Source: Urophycis tenuis
Taxonomy: Eukaryota; Chordata; Actinopteri; Gadiformes; Phycidae
Length of the DNA: 64,000 nt
NCBI GenBank assembly: GCA_036785325.1
Contig: JAXIVH010000014.1
Location: forward strand, 62,001 to 126,000
Reading direction: 5' to 3'
A program made the translations under genes and the position numbers. Every line of letters begins with the position of its first letter. Within the stretch, counting starts at the first letter, position 1. The notes beneath the pieces were generated by a model, which saw only the letters and a list, made by a program, of their open reading frames with translations, was not told where the DNA came from and did no database searches. Positions 1 to 9,269 of the stretch are shown here, piece by piece.

Positions 1-265
1 ACATTGTAAGCAAAAACCTGAATAATAGATAATATCATTCTTGTACAATTTGGACTCTTGTTCAACAAGTTCACTGTTTGTTAGTAAACCTTCAAATATG
101 AATCCAAAATAAATGCATAATCAATTCATTTTCTGAATCCATCTACTGGAAAAAAATATATATAATATCGGTAACAGCTGAAGTGAATGAAATATTGACT
201 AAATCATAGATTTAGTGAACAGCAAGTGTTTGTGTGTCAGTGAGATGTGTGTTTAATGTGTGGGA
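1..265. other. V1-J1 spacer, right part only
   Basis: No gene. The segment matches the DNA that lies between V leader and J in units 2-5 (for example 32640-32786), so the missing V1 should lie on the minus strand roughly 0.8-1.2 kb left of the window edge. AT-rich; no regulatory site is claimed. Confidence 0.75.
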
Positions 266-304
266 GGTTTTTGTACAGCCTCTTAATGAGTTTGTATCAC
301 TGTG
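266..304 (+). other. J1 recombination signal, 23-bp spacer
   Basis: Nonamer GGTTTTTGT (266-274), 23-bp spacer (275-297) and heptamer CACTGTG (298-304) abut the J coding segment. Both boxes match the RAG1/RAG2 consensus exactly. A 23-bp spacer on J paired with a 12-bp spacer on V is the kappa arrangement. Confidence 0.95.
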
Positions 305-342
305 GTACACTTTTGGTGGAGGAACCAAACTCATCGTTGACT
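305..342 (+). CDS. Immunoglobulin light chain J1 segment
   Basis: This 38-nt joining segment supplies framework 4 and the last CDR3 residue of a light chain. After one junctional base it reads Tyr-Thr-Phe-Gly-Gly-Gly-Thr-Lys-Leu-Ile-Val-Asp, including the Phe-Gly-X-Gly beta-bulge diagnostic of J. The final T precedes a GTAAGT splice donor at 343, giving a phase-1 junction to C1. The 23-spacer signal lies immediately upstream. The other four J segments of the window are identical except for the first full codon, here TAC (Tyr). Its own V is outside the window; V2 could in principle also be used, again by inversion. Germline J is not translated until joined to V. Confidence 0.95.
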
Positions 343-1165
343 GTAAGTACAAGGACGCTTTTCTTTACCTGACATATTTAACTGCATTTTAAGATATATT
401 TAATGATTTAAAGATGATTTTTTTTTTTCCATTTCTGGTAGTTTTTTCTCTAGATAAGTCTCAGTGTAAACATATTGTTGGACAGAGTTCTGTACTTTAA
501 ATTTAAGAAATGTCATTCATTACATATATGTTTTACTGTACAATGCCTTTTCTGAAAGACTTAATGCTTTCGCATACTTTATTTATAAAAAAAACATATT
601 TAAAATATTTATTGTTAAATGGGCAAAACGTGTAAGTGTAATTTATGTTCAATGGAAAGTTAAAACATTGTGACAATTATTTGAAACATAATACATTTCA
701 TTACTGCTGTTTTGAAATTTTATTCAAAAATGTTCTCTATTCTTCATGTCTGATTAGCCATGTGTGATATATTTGAAAGAAAGTCATAGAAAGAGAATAA
801 TTGAAACTAAAAACACATAGATAATGTTTTGTGAAAACAGGATAAGTGGTTAATTTAGTGATAGATAAGGGCGGCAGTAGCTCTGTGGGTAGAGCGGGTG
901 GACAGAGCGGGTCGTCCACTAACGGCGGTTCGATCCCCTTGATCCCCCTCCTCCTCCACATCTCTAACCCCACAAATGTACTGATTGTACGCTTTGGACA
1001 AAAGCGTCTGCTAAATGCCCCCATTATATGAAACAAAATGGTGTCCCTCCTCTGTGATATCACCAACTGTTGGTGAACAGGAACCTGTCCCTTCCCTCGG
1101 TGCTCCTATGAGTGGTGGTGTTAACTGAGCCTGTTGTCCACTTGTCTCCTCTCTCTCTCTTCCAG
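343..1165 (+). other. J1-C1 intron
   Basis: This 823-nt intron has donor GTAAGT at 343 and a polypyrimidine tract (CT repeats, 1146-1162) before the acceptor CAG at 1163-1165. It holds one tRNA-derived SINE (869-1023). It is nearly identical to the unit 3 intron. By analogy with kappa loci an enhancer could lie here, but I recognise none. Confidence 0.85.
869..1023 (+). mobile_element. tRNA-derived SINE in J1-C1 intron
   Basis: The head has a pol III A-box-like TAGCTCTGTGGGTAGAGCG and a B-box GGTTCGATCCC. The tail contains GGACAAAAGCGTCTGCTAAATG-type sequence, split by a unit-specific change, as in common fish SINEs. Equivalent copies sit at the same place in units 3, 4 and 5 but not in unit 2. 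Confidence 0.8.
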
Positions 1166-1488
1166 TGGGAGTGGTGCAGCCCACGCTGAGCGTCCTCCCT
1201 CCCTCCAGAGTGGAGCTGCAGCAGGGCAGTGCTACACTGCTGTGTATGGCCAGTGGGGGCTCCCCCTCAGACTGGAAGCTTGGCTGGAAGGTGGGGGGCA
1301 GCAGCAGGTCTTTGGGGGTGTCAGATAGCCTGGGGGTCCTGGGGAAAGATGGCCACTACAGCTGGAGCAGCAGCTTGACCCTGCCTGCAGACCAGTGGAG
1401 GAAGGCGGGCTCAGTGAGCTGTGAGGCCAGTAAGAACAGCCAGACGTCTGTCACTCAAACCCTGAATCCTGGCCAGTGTTCAGAGTAG
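1166..1488 (+). CDS. Immunoglobulin light chain constant exon C1
   Basis: Single constant-domain exon of a secreted or membrane-associated immunoglobulin light chain. The first two bases complete the codon split at the J donor, then 106 codons run from Gly-Val-Val-Gln-Pro to a TAG at 1486. The domain has the two Ig-fold cysteines (Leu-Leu-Cys-Met and Val-Ser-Cys-Glu), a Trp-Lys-Leu-Gly-Trp core, and a C-terminal Gly-Gln-Cys-Ser-Glu whose Cys would bond the heavy chain. The start was set by the CT-rich tract and CAG acceptor, not by an ATG. C1 differs from C3 and C5 by one residue near the end (Gln-Thr-Ser against Gln-Thr-Pro). Kappa-like teleost class is inferred from the signal spacers and domain. 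Confidence 0.95.
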
Positions 1489-1673
1489 AGAGGCTCCAGC
1501 ATGGAAGTACTGTAGAATACAAATCTCCTGTGACACGTCTGCTTTATATCTCTCAGTCTAAGGTAGCACTGCAGCTTTTGATGATTTACATTCATATAAC
1601 ATGTCTTTGAGCTGTTAGCATGATGGTTTCTGGTTTTTACCCCTTGCATGTGTTTGTCACTTGTTGAACATTT

Positions 1674-1679
1674 AATAAA
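1674..1679 (+). terminator. Poly(A) signal of C1
   Basis: AATAAA lies 186 nt after the C1 stop in a short 3' UTR conserved among all five units. Confidence 0.85.
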
Positions 1680-1689
1680 GATGCAAAAA

Positions 1690-2380
1690 AGGACTTCTTG
1701 TATTCAGTTGCAATGTTGTATCGTGTCTTTTCTAATATATCCATCTTTAAAACACAATTTAAAAACTATTGTATTCTATATTATATAACAAGTATTACCC
1801 GCATTTTGAATGTTGGTAATAGCAACTTAGAAACATGTTAAAGTGCGTCTCAAAAGACATTCAGTGTCTCTCACCAAGACATAGGAACCCTAGTATGCTG
1901 AGTGGTGGAAACAGTTAAATATAATGTCTGTGTCTCTGAGTTAAAGACCAAACCGACATCACTAAAAGATGTGTTTCATGAAACTTATTCTGTGAGCAGT
2001 GAACCATAGCTATTCAAATGATGTCCACTTTTAGCTGATGTGCACCTGTGTCTCTTGAGTGACAGAAAGTCAGTGGAAATGTAGGGCTGAGGTTCTCAGG
2101 AGAGTCTCTGGAGAGTCCAGTGAAAGCAGAATGTGTGCATGTCTACATAGCAGCTCAATGGGGTCCTCTTGTGTCAGACCACAGCCATTACAACAAAGAC
2201 TGACTGAACTCAACTGTTCTCAGGTTGGATTTCATGTATAGCAGTATTGATAAGAGCAACAACAACATATCCATTTACTGCTTTTTATCAGGGCTTAATG
2301 TGTGTTACAAGAAAAACATGAAATGAACAACAAGAAAGCAAGGAGTAAAAGTGAGGAAATAGCAAGGTCCAAAGGCCAGT
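1690..2380. other. Conserved 3' flank of C1
   Basis: No gene. The block is shared with units 2-5. The stretch 2030-2200 contains an E-box CACCTG and a RUNX-like ACCACAG. The flank runs into the site where units 2, 3 and 5 carry a Penelope-like insertion: here GGTCTTCAGGCAG (about 2387-2399) continues uninterrupted, which is the empty site. Confidence 0.7.
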
Positions 2381-3118
2381 AAGAGGGTCTTCAGGCAGCC
2401 TTTGAAGATGCAGATGGCTCCAGCGTTGAGGATCTCCACAGGGAGGGGGTTCCACAGAGTGGGGGCAGCCTCCCTAAAAGCTCGGTCCATAATATAAGTC
2501 CACAACCCGGAGTGGGGGGGAAGCAGTCCGCTGTCAGAGGAACGGAGGTTCCAGGAGGGGGTGTGGGTGCTGAGGAGCACCGTGAGGGGCGAGGGCGTGG
2601 AGGGACCTGGAGGTGAGGGGGAGGAGTTTGTAGGTTCTACAGGACTTGACTGGGAGCCAGTGAAGGTGGATGAGAGTGGGGTGATGTGCTCCCAGGGTGA
2701 GGTGCAGGTGAGAACACTTGTAGCAGAGTCTTATACTGGAGCCTATCCAGGACTCTGTGGGGAGCCCTCAACAGGACTCCATTACAACAGTCCAGACGGG
2801 TGGTGATGAAGGGATGAGGGTCTCCGCCACGGAGTCAGTGAGGGACGGCCGGACTCTGGAAATGTTTCTGAGGTGGTGAAATGCTGATTTGGTGATGGAC
2901 TTGATGTGGGGCTCCAATGGTAGGGTTGAATCTAGGATCCCACTCAGGTTGGGGACTTGAGAGAAGGGGCAGATGGAGCTGCCCTGGATGGACAGGACCA
3001 GATCCCTGACCTTCTGGAGCAGAGCCTTGGGGGCCTCAACCATGAGCTCTGTCTTCTGACTGTTGAGTTGGAGAACGTTGGCAGACATCCAGAGTGAATG
3101 GAGGGGGGATGATGTCAT
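2381..3118 (-). mobile_element. LINE 3' fragment (RT C-terminus), degenerate
   Basis: Minus-strand fragments read like the C-terminal part of a fish non-LTR reverse transcriptase: Lys-Thr-Glu-Leu-Met-Val near 3060, Pro-His-Ile-Lys-Ser-Ile-Thr-Lys-Ser-Ala near 2890, and Ala-Pro-Thr-Leu-Trp-Asn-Pro-Leu-Pro near 2450. Frames are broken between these. The clade (L2/CR1-like) is my guess. The same fragment occurs after C2, C3 and, much reduced, near 54604, so it predates the duplications. Confidence 0.7.
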
Positions 3119-3289
3119 GTATTGTAGATGAGCTTTCAGTTGTATTCATTATTTTTGATGTTTTCGTTGTGTGTAATATATTGTTGTATTTGTAGATAGT
3201 ATGTTTGCATTAAGGTTATTATTGGGGACAAAATGTTTTGCTAGAGGAAGTAGTTTGTGGTAGTAGCTGAAATCAAATGTTTTGAAGTT

Positions 3290-3435
3290 TTTTGGAAGAT
3301 GTGGCAGAAGTGGATGATTAGCCTTTAGAACCAACGTGAGACAGTGTTCAGTAGAACATTAAACAAAACACAGCAGGATAAACACAGAATAGAGCCCAAA
3401 CCAGCAGAGTGGATTACACTGAAATCATCAGAATA
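3290..3435 (-). pseudogene. Relic of second V gene: leader intron, V exon deleted
   Basis: The stretch from AAGTGGATGATTAG (3308 onward) to 3435 matches the intron of the pseudo-V at 53194-53360. The whole V exon that should lie to its left is missing: GATGTGGCAG joins directly to AAGTGGATG. The identical junction occurs at about 12240 and 39690, so the deletion happened once, before duplication. It ends in TCAGAATA, where a hAT element begins. Confidence 0.8.
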
Positions 3436-3611
3436 CAGTGGCGGGCCGTGCATTTCACACCTAGGCCTTCAGTGATGTCCTACTTAGTCCGACTTCAATA
3501 AATACCTCTCATGATACCATCATGTATGACACCACGTGACCACGGCTGGAGAAATAGAATACAGAAACACACTTGCGCACTACTGGGCATTGCATCACCT
3601 CAATTGTGTAC
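3436..3611. mobile_element. hAT element 1, left fragment
   Basis: The left terminus CAGTGGCGGGCCGTGC follows TCAGAATA. It matches the complete 969-bp copy at 39850-40818 up to about 3611, where the right part is lost and LTR-element sequence takes over (internal deletion). Confidence 0.8.
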
Positions 3612-3820
3612 AGAAGTGTTGGTGGCCTTGTGGCTTGCTGGCTTCCTCCCCTGCTGGTGGCTGGACTTCTCCCCCTCTACTGATGTTAATCCCCTTTTTG
3701 CATGTGTGTGCTCTGTTATTTTCTTTAGTTTAAGTTTAATAATAATAATTAATTTGGAGTTTGTTTGGTTGGTTGCTTTGTTTGGTTTGCAATGTAAAGC
3801 ATGTTTCTGTTGTTCTACAG

Positions 3821-4232
3821 CAGGGGTCTCCAACCTTTTTTCCTCTGAGAGCTACTTTTACTAAATCTAAATGGCCGAGAGCTACTCATGTTTTATAACA
3901 TTTATTGTCATTGTTTATTTCAAACTAAACAAACGGAATAAGCTTGTTTTGCCTGAACATTTACAAAATGTTGGTGTCCACAACTCACATTTTGCATTAA
4001 AACATCACGTTACCTTCGTGAAACAAAACAACTGTTTCCCACTTTTCATGAAAATAGTATGTTTTAAGCAGCACAACTGTATGATTCACAACTAATTGGC
4101 AAATAATCATTTTGTGTAAGAAGGGAGCGGGATATCTATGAATTTGATTGGATATAATTAACCCTTTGGTGAGCTACCTGGAATGGGGTGGCGAGCTACT
4201 GGTAGCTCACGAGCGACACGTTGGAGACCCCG
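3821..4232. mobile_element. hAT MITE with 8-bp target duplication
   Basis: Termini CAGGGGTCTCCAACC and the inverse GTTGGAGACCCCG are flanked by TTCTACAG on both sides (3813-3820, 4233-4240). The site is empty at 42253-42260. A copy at the same position in interval 2-3 has a further insertion. Confidence 0.85.
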
Positions 4233-4399
4233 TTCTACAGGGATTCATCACCCAGGAGGAAGGGCATTCGCCTGGGTAAGCTAAGGTAGCCTGACTCAGA
4301 AATGACCTTGTACTGTATGTGAATTTGTGGGCCCATGTTCTTCCGTATTTCTTGTGTCTTTTATACTGAAGAAAATAAATGTATTATATGTAGCCCGTG

Positions 4400-5030
4400 G
4401 AATTGGCACAATTTCACGTTTCAACGCATGATGGAGCTCATTCTGAGGGGCCTGCCGTGACACATTTGTATGGTATATTTGGATGATATACTGGTCTACA
4501 GCCGTACATTCACAGACCATCTCCTTCATTTGGATGAAGTCCTTTCTAGGATCCAGCGGGCCTGAAGTTGAATCCCAGGAAATGCCACTTTTCCAGGGAC
4601 CATGTGGTGTTCCTGGGCCACTTGGTCTCCAGGGATGGTCTCCAGCCAGACACACAGAACACTGAGAAGGTGAGAACTTGGCCAACCCCCCGCACCCCGT
4701 CGGAGGTCAGGGCCTTTGTGGCTCTATGCTCCTATTATAGGAGATTTGTGCATGATTTCTCCCAACACGCTGCACCACTGAACCGGCTGGCAGGGTAGAA
4801 TGTGCCCTTTGAGTGGTCAGCTGAGTGTGATGCGGCGTTCACCTCCCTCAAGCAAGTGCTCTCTGGTGGTTACGCTACCTAACTTCACACTTACTTTCAA
4901 GGTGTGTACACCGACGCCTCTAAAGACTCTGTTGGAGCAGTGCTGGCCCAGGATGAAAAAAGTTGTGAGAAGGTGATTGCCTATGCCAGCCAGGCCCTCA
5001 CACAAACACAGAACAGTCTGTTACAGTACT
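4400..5030 (+). pseudogene. Ty3/gypsy RT-RNase H remnant
   Basis: Plus-strand pieces in shifting frames encode parts of a gypsy-type pol: the Tyr-Leu-Asp-Asp catalytic box (about 4474-4490), a Phe-Leu-Gly-His-Leu-Val thumb segment (about 4610), Tyr-Tyr-Arg-Arg-Phe-Val (about 4735) and the RNase H start Tyr-Thr-Asp-Ala-Ser (about 4905). Several in-frame stops and frame changes show it is dead. The fuller relative is at 44100-45520. Confidence 0.8.
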
Positions 5031-5314
5031 AAATGCTGCCACCTGGTGACCAAAGTCTGTAATAGCAAGTAAGACTGTGGCGCCCGATTTACAATCTACT
5101 TCACACTTTACTTGGATTTAAACAATGTTACACTCAAAAGAAAAGAACAAAGAACACATGCATTAACATTCAAAAACTTTGCGCGGTATACCAAACCTAA
5201 GTGGAAAATTACATCTAATAGATTTACCACCCGGCTACATATATTTTGTAACCATTGAAACTTGCGTTTTTCCTTCATTCTTGTTAGTTGTAAACCTAAT
5301 TCGGCTATGTCACA

Positions 5315-5520
5315 CTAGCAAGGCTGTGAACGACCTCATCCTGCTCTGGGTCTGTGTGTGTGATGCCTGGTAGCTCGCATTTTTAACTGTTGGTGCTCAG
5401 AAATACTCCAAAGTCATGCAAAATAGCCAGTATGTTGGCGGCCGTGCACCTGCTTTGAGGGATATGAAAGTGAGAGAGGTAAGGTTGAGTGAGTGCATCA
5501 CTTTGGGAGAAACATTCACA
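5315..5520 (-). pseudogene. Relic of second V gene: leader start and promoter
   Basis: Matches 53415-53620. The start codon (complement of 5336-5338 region, ATGAGGTCG) and the first leader codons survive up to CTAG, where the LTR element is inserted. Upstream is an octamer-like ATGCAAAA box. The rest of the leader and its intron are on the far side of the deletion. Confidence 0.8.
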
Positions 5521-5534
5521 TCCTAATAATAATT

Positions 5535-5541
5535 GAAAAAA

Positions 5542-5605
<64 letters not shown>

Positions 5606-5606
5606 G
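5535..5606. repeat. AAT/AAAT microsatellite
   Basis: AAAT units followed by about 17 AAT units. Confidence 0.95.
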
Positions 5607-6095
5607 TGTCAATAAGACTTCATAATCCTTCATAATAAGCCTTCATAATCTCACAAATCCTGTAAAATGCATGATGCGTGATGACCTGTAATCAAATCCT
5701 TGTATTGGACAAGTTTACATCATAAAAACGATGCAGTCTGATGAATAGCTGGACTTTATAAAATGGTCCCACAGGGCACAAACCTTTGTGTCTGAAGTGA
5801 CAACCTAACCCAACTCTGTAGGCCTACAAACTCAGACTTAATGACAAATAATTAAGTCTCATCTCTTATCAGACAAATAAAGACGAGGAAATCTTTGATT
5901 TGAGGGTGATGTTGTAGGTAAGTAAAGTTGTGGTAGTAGTTGTATGTAACATGTGATAGTTGAGGTAGTAGTTGAATGTAACATGAGGTAGTAGTTGTAT
6001 ATTTAATAATGTTGAGGAATATAATGCTGGTGCTTGGTTGAGGCCCCTGGTTAGAGCCAGCTCTGTGCTCAGTGCTCTGTGTCAGAGTCTCTTCC
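5607..6095. other. V2 downstream flank
   Basis: No gene. Homologous to the flanks beyond the recombination signals of V3-V5. At 5925-6005 it has degenerate repeats of GTAGTTGAGGTAGTAGTTG-type sequence, expanded near the unit 5 V genes. Confidence 0.7.
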
Positions 6096-6159
6096 CCCTC
6101 AGCAGCTGCAGCAGGTTCCTGCTGTAACAGCTCAGTGTCTACGCAGTCTGACTGAGGGA

Positions 6160-6187
6160 GGTTTTTGTACGGCTCTCAATCACTGTG
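6160..6187 (-). other. V2 recombination signal, 12-bp spacer
   Basis: On the minus strand heptamer CACAGTG (6187-6181), 12-bp spacer and nonamer ACAAAAACC (6168-6160) follow the V exon directly. Both boxes are perfect. The signal faces left, as J2's does, so joining requires inversion. Confidence 0.95.
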
Positions 6188-6649
6188 TGAACACACCAAC
6201 ACTGTTAGGGTAGTGGAAGCTCTGACAGTGATAAACTGCTGCATCTTCACGCTGGGCGTCGTTGATGGTCAGAGAGAAGTCAGTGCTGCTTCCACTGCCA
6301 CTAAACCGAGCTGGTGTTGAGGATTCACGTTGGTTTACAAGTTTTATGATGAGCTTGGGGGCTTCTCCAGGTTTCTGTTGGTACCAGTGTAACTCATTAT
6401 TGTTGTAAACCGCTGTGTTGGTTTTACAGGTCAGAGTGACTGTGGATCCTGGAGTGAAAGACACTACTGGTGTCTGAGTCACAGTCACCTGACTGCTGGT
6501 TCCTATAGAAAACAAACAAAACATTGAGTTATCCAATAGAAAACACAAGCAAACAAAGAAGGGAGCTCCACATTTTGATTGAGTGGAATGAACCAACCTG
6601 TGAAGGATCCACAGACCACTGTCCAGAAAAGGAGGCTGAGGTGATCCAT
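6188..6649 (-). CDS. Immunoglobulin light chain variable gene V2 (kappa-like)
   Basis: Germline variable gene in two exons. Leader exon 6649-6598 begins ATG (Met-Asp-His-Leu-Ser-Leu-Leu-Phe-Trp-Thr), a short hydrophobic signal peptide, and ends at a GT donor in phase 1. The 95-nt intron ends CTATAG. V exon 6502-6188 starts Gly-Thr-Ser-Ser-Gln-Val-Thr-Val. It has the framework Cys in Leu-Thr-Cys, the Trp in His-Trp-Tyr-Gln-Gln-Lys-Pro-Gly, and the second Cys in Val-Tyr-His-Cys-Gln-Ser, then CDR3 Phe-His-Tyr-Pro-Asn-Ser-Val-Gly-Val-Phe. It runs open into the 12-spacer signal. It differs from V3-V5 mostly in the CDRs. All parts look functional. Confidence 0.95.
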
Positions 6650-6714
6650 GGTTGCCACGGTTTCTGGGGTGTTGAGTGACAGCTCAGAGTCCTGCAGTGT
6701 TGAACTCAGAGGAC

Positions 6715-6752
6715 TTTAAACCCTCTCAGAACCCCAGTTTCAGCATGCAAAG
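6715..6752 (-). promoter_or_regulatory. V2 promoter: octamer-like and TATA-like boxes
   Basis: Minus-strand transcription would read an inverted octamer-like box (plus ATGCAAAG, 6745-6752, one mismatch from ATGCAAAT) and TTTAAA (6715-6720), about 95 and 66 nt before the ATG. The same pair and spacing occur upstream of V3, V4 and V5. Octamers are the hallmark of Ig V promoters. Confidence 0.7.
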
Positions 6753-7316
6753 CTTCCTCTATATGGAAATGACCTGTTTCCACTCATCAGACTGGGGCTG
6801 ACAGTGAATGCAGACATTCTGGAGGACCACTGCATCTCTTCTACATTCACACTTTTGGAATACAATTATTATCTTGATGAAAACTATTGGATTTGCAATA
6901 TATCGCATGCTTTTTGCTTGCTTTTTTGCTGGTTAATTTGATCTTTGTTTGTATGAAATCTTTCTTCTAATCTGTTTTAAAAATAACACTCATGACATCG
7001 TAATCAAAACCAGCATAATAGATAATAACATATTATTGTATCATTCCTCTCATAAGTTTATGAGATCCTTTTTTTTTTAAGTACAGTTTGTACTTGTGTC
7101 AAACAAGTTCACTGTTTGTCAGTAAGCCTTCAAAGATTATATAAAAGAAATGTTAAATCAATACATTTTATTTATTTATTTTTAATTAATTAATTTATGT
7201 ATTTATGTACAAATCTTGCTAACAACAGCTGAAGTGAATGAAATATTGACTAACTCATAGATTTAGTGAACAGCAAGTGTTTGTGTGTCAGTGAGTTTTG
7301 TGTTTAATGTGTGGGA
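6753..7316. other. V2-J2 spacer
   Basis: No gene. AT-rich DNA between the divergent V promoter and the J signal. It is conserved in units 3-5 and is inverted, together with V, on rearrangement. Confidence 0.8.
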
Positions 7317-7355
7317 GGTTTTTGTACAGCCTCTTAATGAGTTTGTATCACTGTG
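7317..7355 (+). other. J2 recombination signal, 23-bp spacer
   Basis: GGTTTTTGT (7317-7325), 23-bp spacer, CACTGTG (7349-7355), the same as in the other units. Confidence 0.95.
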
Positions 7356-7393
7356 GATCACTTTTGGTGGAGGAACCAAACTCATCGTTGACT
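7356..7393 (+). CDS. Immunoglobulin light chain J2 segment
   Basis: 38-nt J segment with the Phe-Gly-Gly-Gly motif and a GTAAGT donor after 7393, splicing in phase 1 to C2. The variable first codon is ATC (Ile). Otherwise identical to J1. V2 lies divergently about 0.7 kb to the left, and its signal heptamer is 1168 bp away. Confidence 0.95.
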
Positions 7394-8025
7394 GTAAGTA
7401 CAAGGACACTTTTCTTTACCTGAAATATCTAACTGCTTCTTAAGTTATATTGAATGATTTACAGATGATTTAGTTTTTTAGAGATTTAATTAAATAATTT
7501 ATTAGTAAATAATTATTTTTTTCTCTAGATGAGTCAAGGTCTCAGTGTAAATACATTGTTGTACAGAGTTCTTTATTTCAAATTTTAGTAATTGCATTTT
7601 TTACATATGTTTTACTGCATAATGCGTTTTCATGCTGTTGCATATGTTAAATATATAAATGTATATGTATATATATGAAATGTATTTGGTAAAATGGGCA
7701 AAACAAGCGTAATTTATGTCCTATGGAAATTTAAAACATTGTGACAATAATTTGAAATATAATACATACATTAACAGTGTTTGAATTTCGATTCACGTTT
7801 TTTCTCTAATATTCTTCATGTTTGATTAGCCATATATATATATGGCTAATGTTTTGTGAAATCAGGATAAGTGGTTAATGTATTGATATGAAACAAAATG
7901 GTGTCCCTCCTATGTGGTATCACCAACTGTTGGTGAACAGGAACCTGTCCCTTCCCTCTGTGCTCCTATGAGTGGTGGTGTTAACTGAGCCTGTTGTCCA
8001 CTTGTCTCCTCTCTCTCTCTTCCAG
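7394..8025 (+). other. J2-C2 intron, SINE-free
   Basis: 632-nt intron, shorter than the 823-838 nt of the other units. At about 7888 GATAT runs straight into GAAACAAAATGG, where the other units carry a tRNA-derived SINE. It also has a TATATA tract near 7833. Confidence 0.85.
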
Positions 8026-8348
8026 TGGGAGTGGTGCAGCCCACGCTGAGCGTCCTCCCTCCCTCCAGAGTGGAGCTGCAGCAGGGCAGTGCTACACTGC
8101 TGTGTATGGCCAGTGGGGGCTTCCCCTCAGACTGGAAGCTTGGCTGGAAGGTGGGGGGCAGCAGCAGGTCTTTGGGGGTGTCAGATAGCCTGGAGGTCCT
8201 GGGGAAAGATGGCCACTACAGCTGGAGCAGCAGCTTGACCCTCCCTGCAGACCAGTGGAGGAAGGCGGGCTCAGTGAGCTGTGAGGCCACTAAGAACAGC
8301 CAGACACCTGTCACTCAAACCCTGAATCCTGGTCAGTGTTCAGAGTAG
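8026..8348 (+). CDS. Immunoglobulin light chain constant exon C2
   Basis: Constant domain, 106 codons after the split codon, stop TAG at 8346. Both fold cysteines and the terminal Gln-Cys-Ser-Glu are intact. It is the most divergent of the five: Gly-Phe-Pro-Ser for Gly-Ser-Pro-Ser, Leu-Glu-Val-Leu for Leu-Gly-Val-Leu, and Glu-Ala-Thr-Lys for Glu-Ala-Ser-Lys. CT-rich tract and CAG acceptor are present. Expected function is the same as C1. Confidence 0.95.
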
Positions 8349-8534
8349 AGAGGCTCCAGCATGGAAGTACTGTAGAATACAAATCTCCTGTGACACGTCT
8401 GCTTTATATCTCTCAATCTAAGTTAGCACTGCAGCTTTTGATGATTTACATTCATATAACATGTCTTTGAGCTATTAGCATGATGCTTTCTCGTTTTTAC
8501 CCCTTTGCATGTGTTTGTCACCTGTTGAACATTT

Positions 8535-8540
8535 AATAAA
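8535..8540 (+). terminator. Poly(A) signal of C2
   Basis: AATAAA, 187 nt after the stop codon. Confidence 0.85.
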
Positions 8541-9252
8541 GATGCAAAAAAGGACTTGTTTTATTATTTTGCAATTTTACATCATGTCTTTTGCAATATA
8601 TTTAGCTTTAAAACACAATTTCAAAACTATTGTATTCTATATTACATAGCAAGTATTACCCATGTTTTGAATGTGGGTAATAGCAACTTAGAGACATGTA
8701 AAACTACATCTCAAAAGACATCCAGTGTCTCTCACCAAGACATAGGAACCCTAGCATACTGAGTGGTGGAAACAGTAATATTTTCATAATGTCTGTGTCT
8801 CTGAGTCAAAGACCAAACCGACATCGCTAAAAGATGTGTTTCATGAAACGTATTCTGTGAGCAGTGAACCATAGCTATTCAAATAAAGTCCACTTTTAGC
8901 TGATGTGCACCTGTGTCTCTTGAGTGACAGAAAGTCAGTTGAAATGTAGGGCTGAGGTTCTCAGGAGAGTCTCTGGAGAGTCCAGTGAAAGCAGTATGTG
9001 TGCATGTCTACATAGCAGCTCAATGGGGCCCTCTTGTGTCAGACCACAACCATTACAACAAAGACTGATTCCATGAACTTAACTGTCTTCAGGTTGTATT
9101 TAATGTATAGCAGTATTGATAAGAGCAACAACAACATATCCATTTACTGCTTTCTATCAGGGCTTCAATATGTGTTACAAGTTGGAGGCATGCAACAAAA
9201 ACATGAAATGAACAACAACAAAGGAGTAAAAGTGAGAAACTAGCAGTAAGAG
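8541..9252. other. Conserved 3' flank of C2
   Basis: No gene. Equivalent to 1690-2386. The proximal part is closest to the unit 4 flank (for example TTGCAATATATTTAGC). It contains the conserved E-box/RUNX-like block at about 8890-9060. Confidence 0.7.
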
Positions 9253-9269
9253 GGTCTTGAGGCAGCACA

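Larger units (their letters stand above)
3612..5314 (+). mobile_element. Degenerate LTR element, left part deleted
   Basis: This stretch is homologous to 25949-27712 and to 42060-45805. It lacks the beginning that starts TGTAACAG in the other two copies. It carries a hAT MITE (3821-4232), then broken reverse transcriptase and RNase H sequence, and ends ATGTCACA before CTAG of the interrupted leader exon (5315). Confidence 0.7.

Noticed and set aside
869..1023. Possible tRNA gene (A- and B-box motifs)
   Set aside because: No cloverleaf acceptor pairing; the tail is that of a fish SINE and it recurs at the same intron position in other units.
737..1066. Minus-strand ORF of 109 codons across the SINE (also at 33262, 48114, 57511)
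   Set aside because: Antisense to the SINE and J-C intron, with frames differing between units and no domain. A shadow ORF.
1134..1328. 64-codon ORF overlapping each C exon in another frame (also 7994, 33662, 48511, 57800)
   Set aside because: Conserved only because the C exon under it is conserved. It crosses the splice acceptor and has no start context.
5535..5606. Repeats resembling a CRISPR or satellite array
   Set aside because: Simple AAT microsatellite in a vertebrate genome; no spacers.
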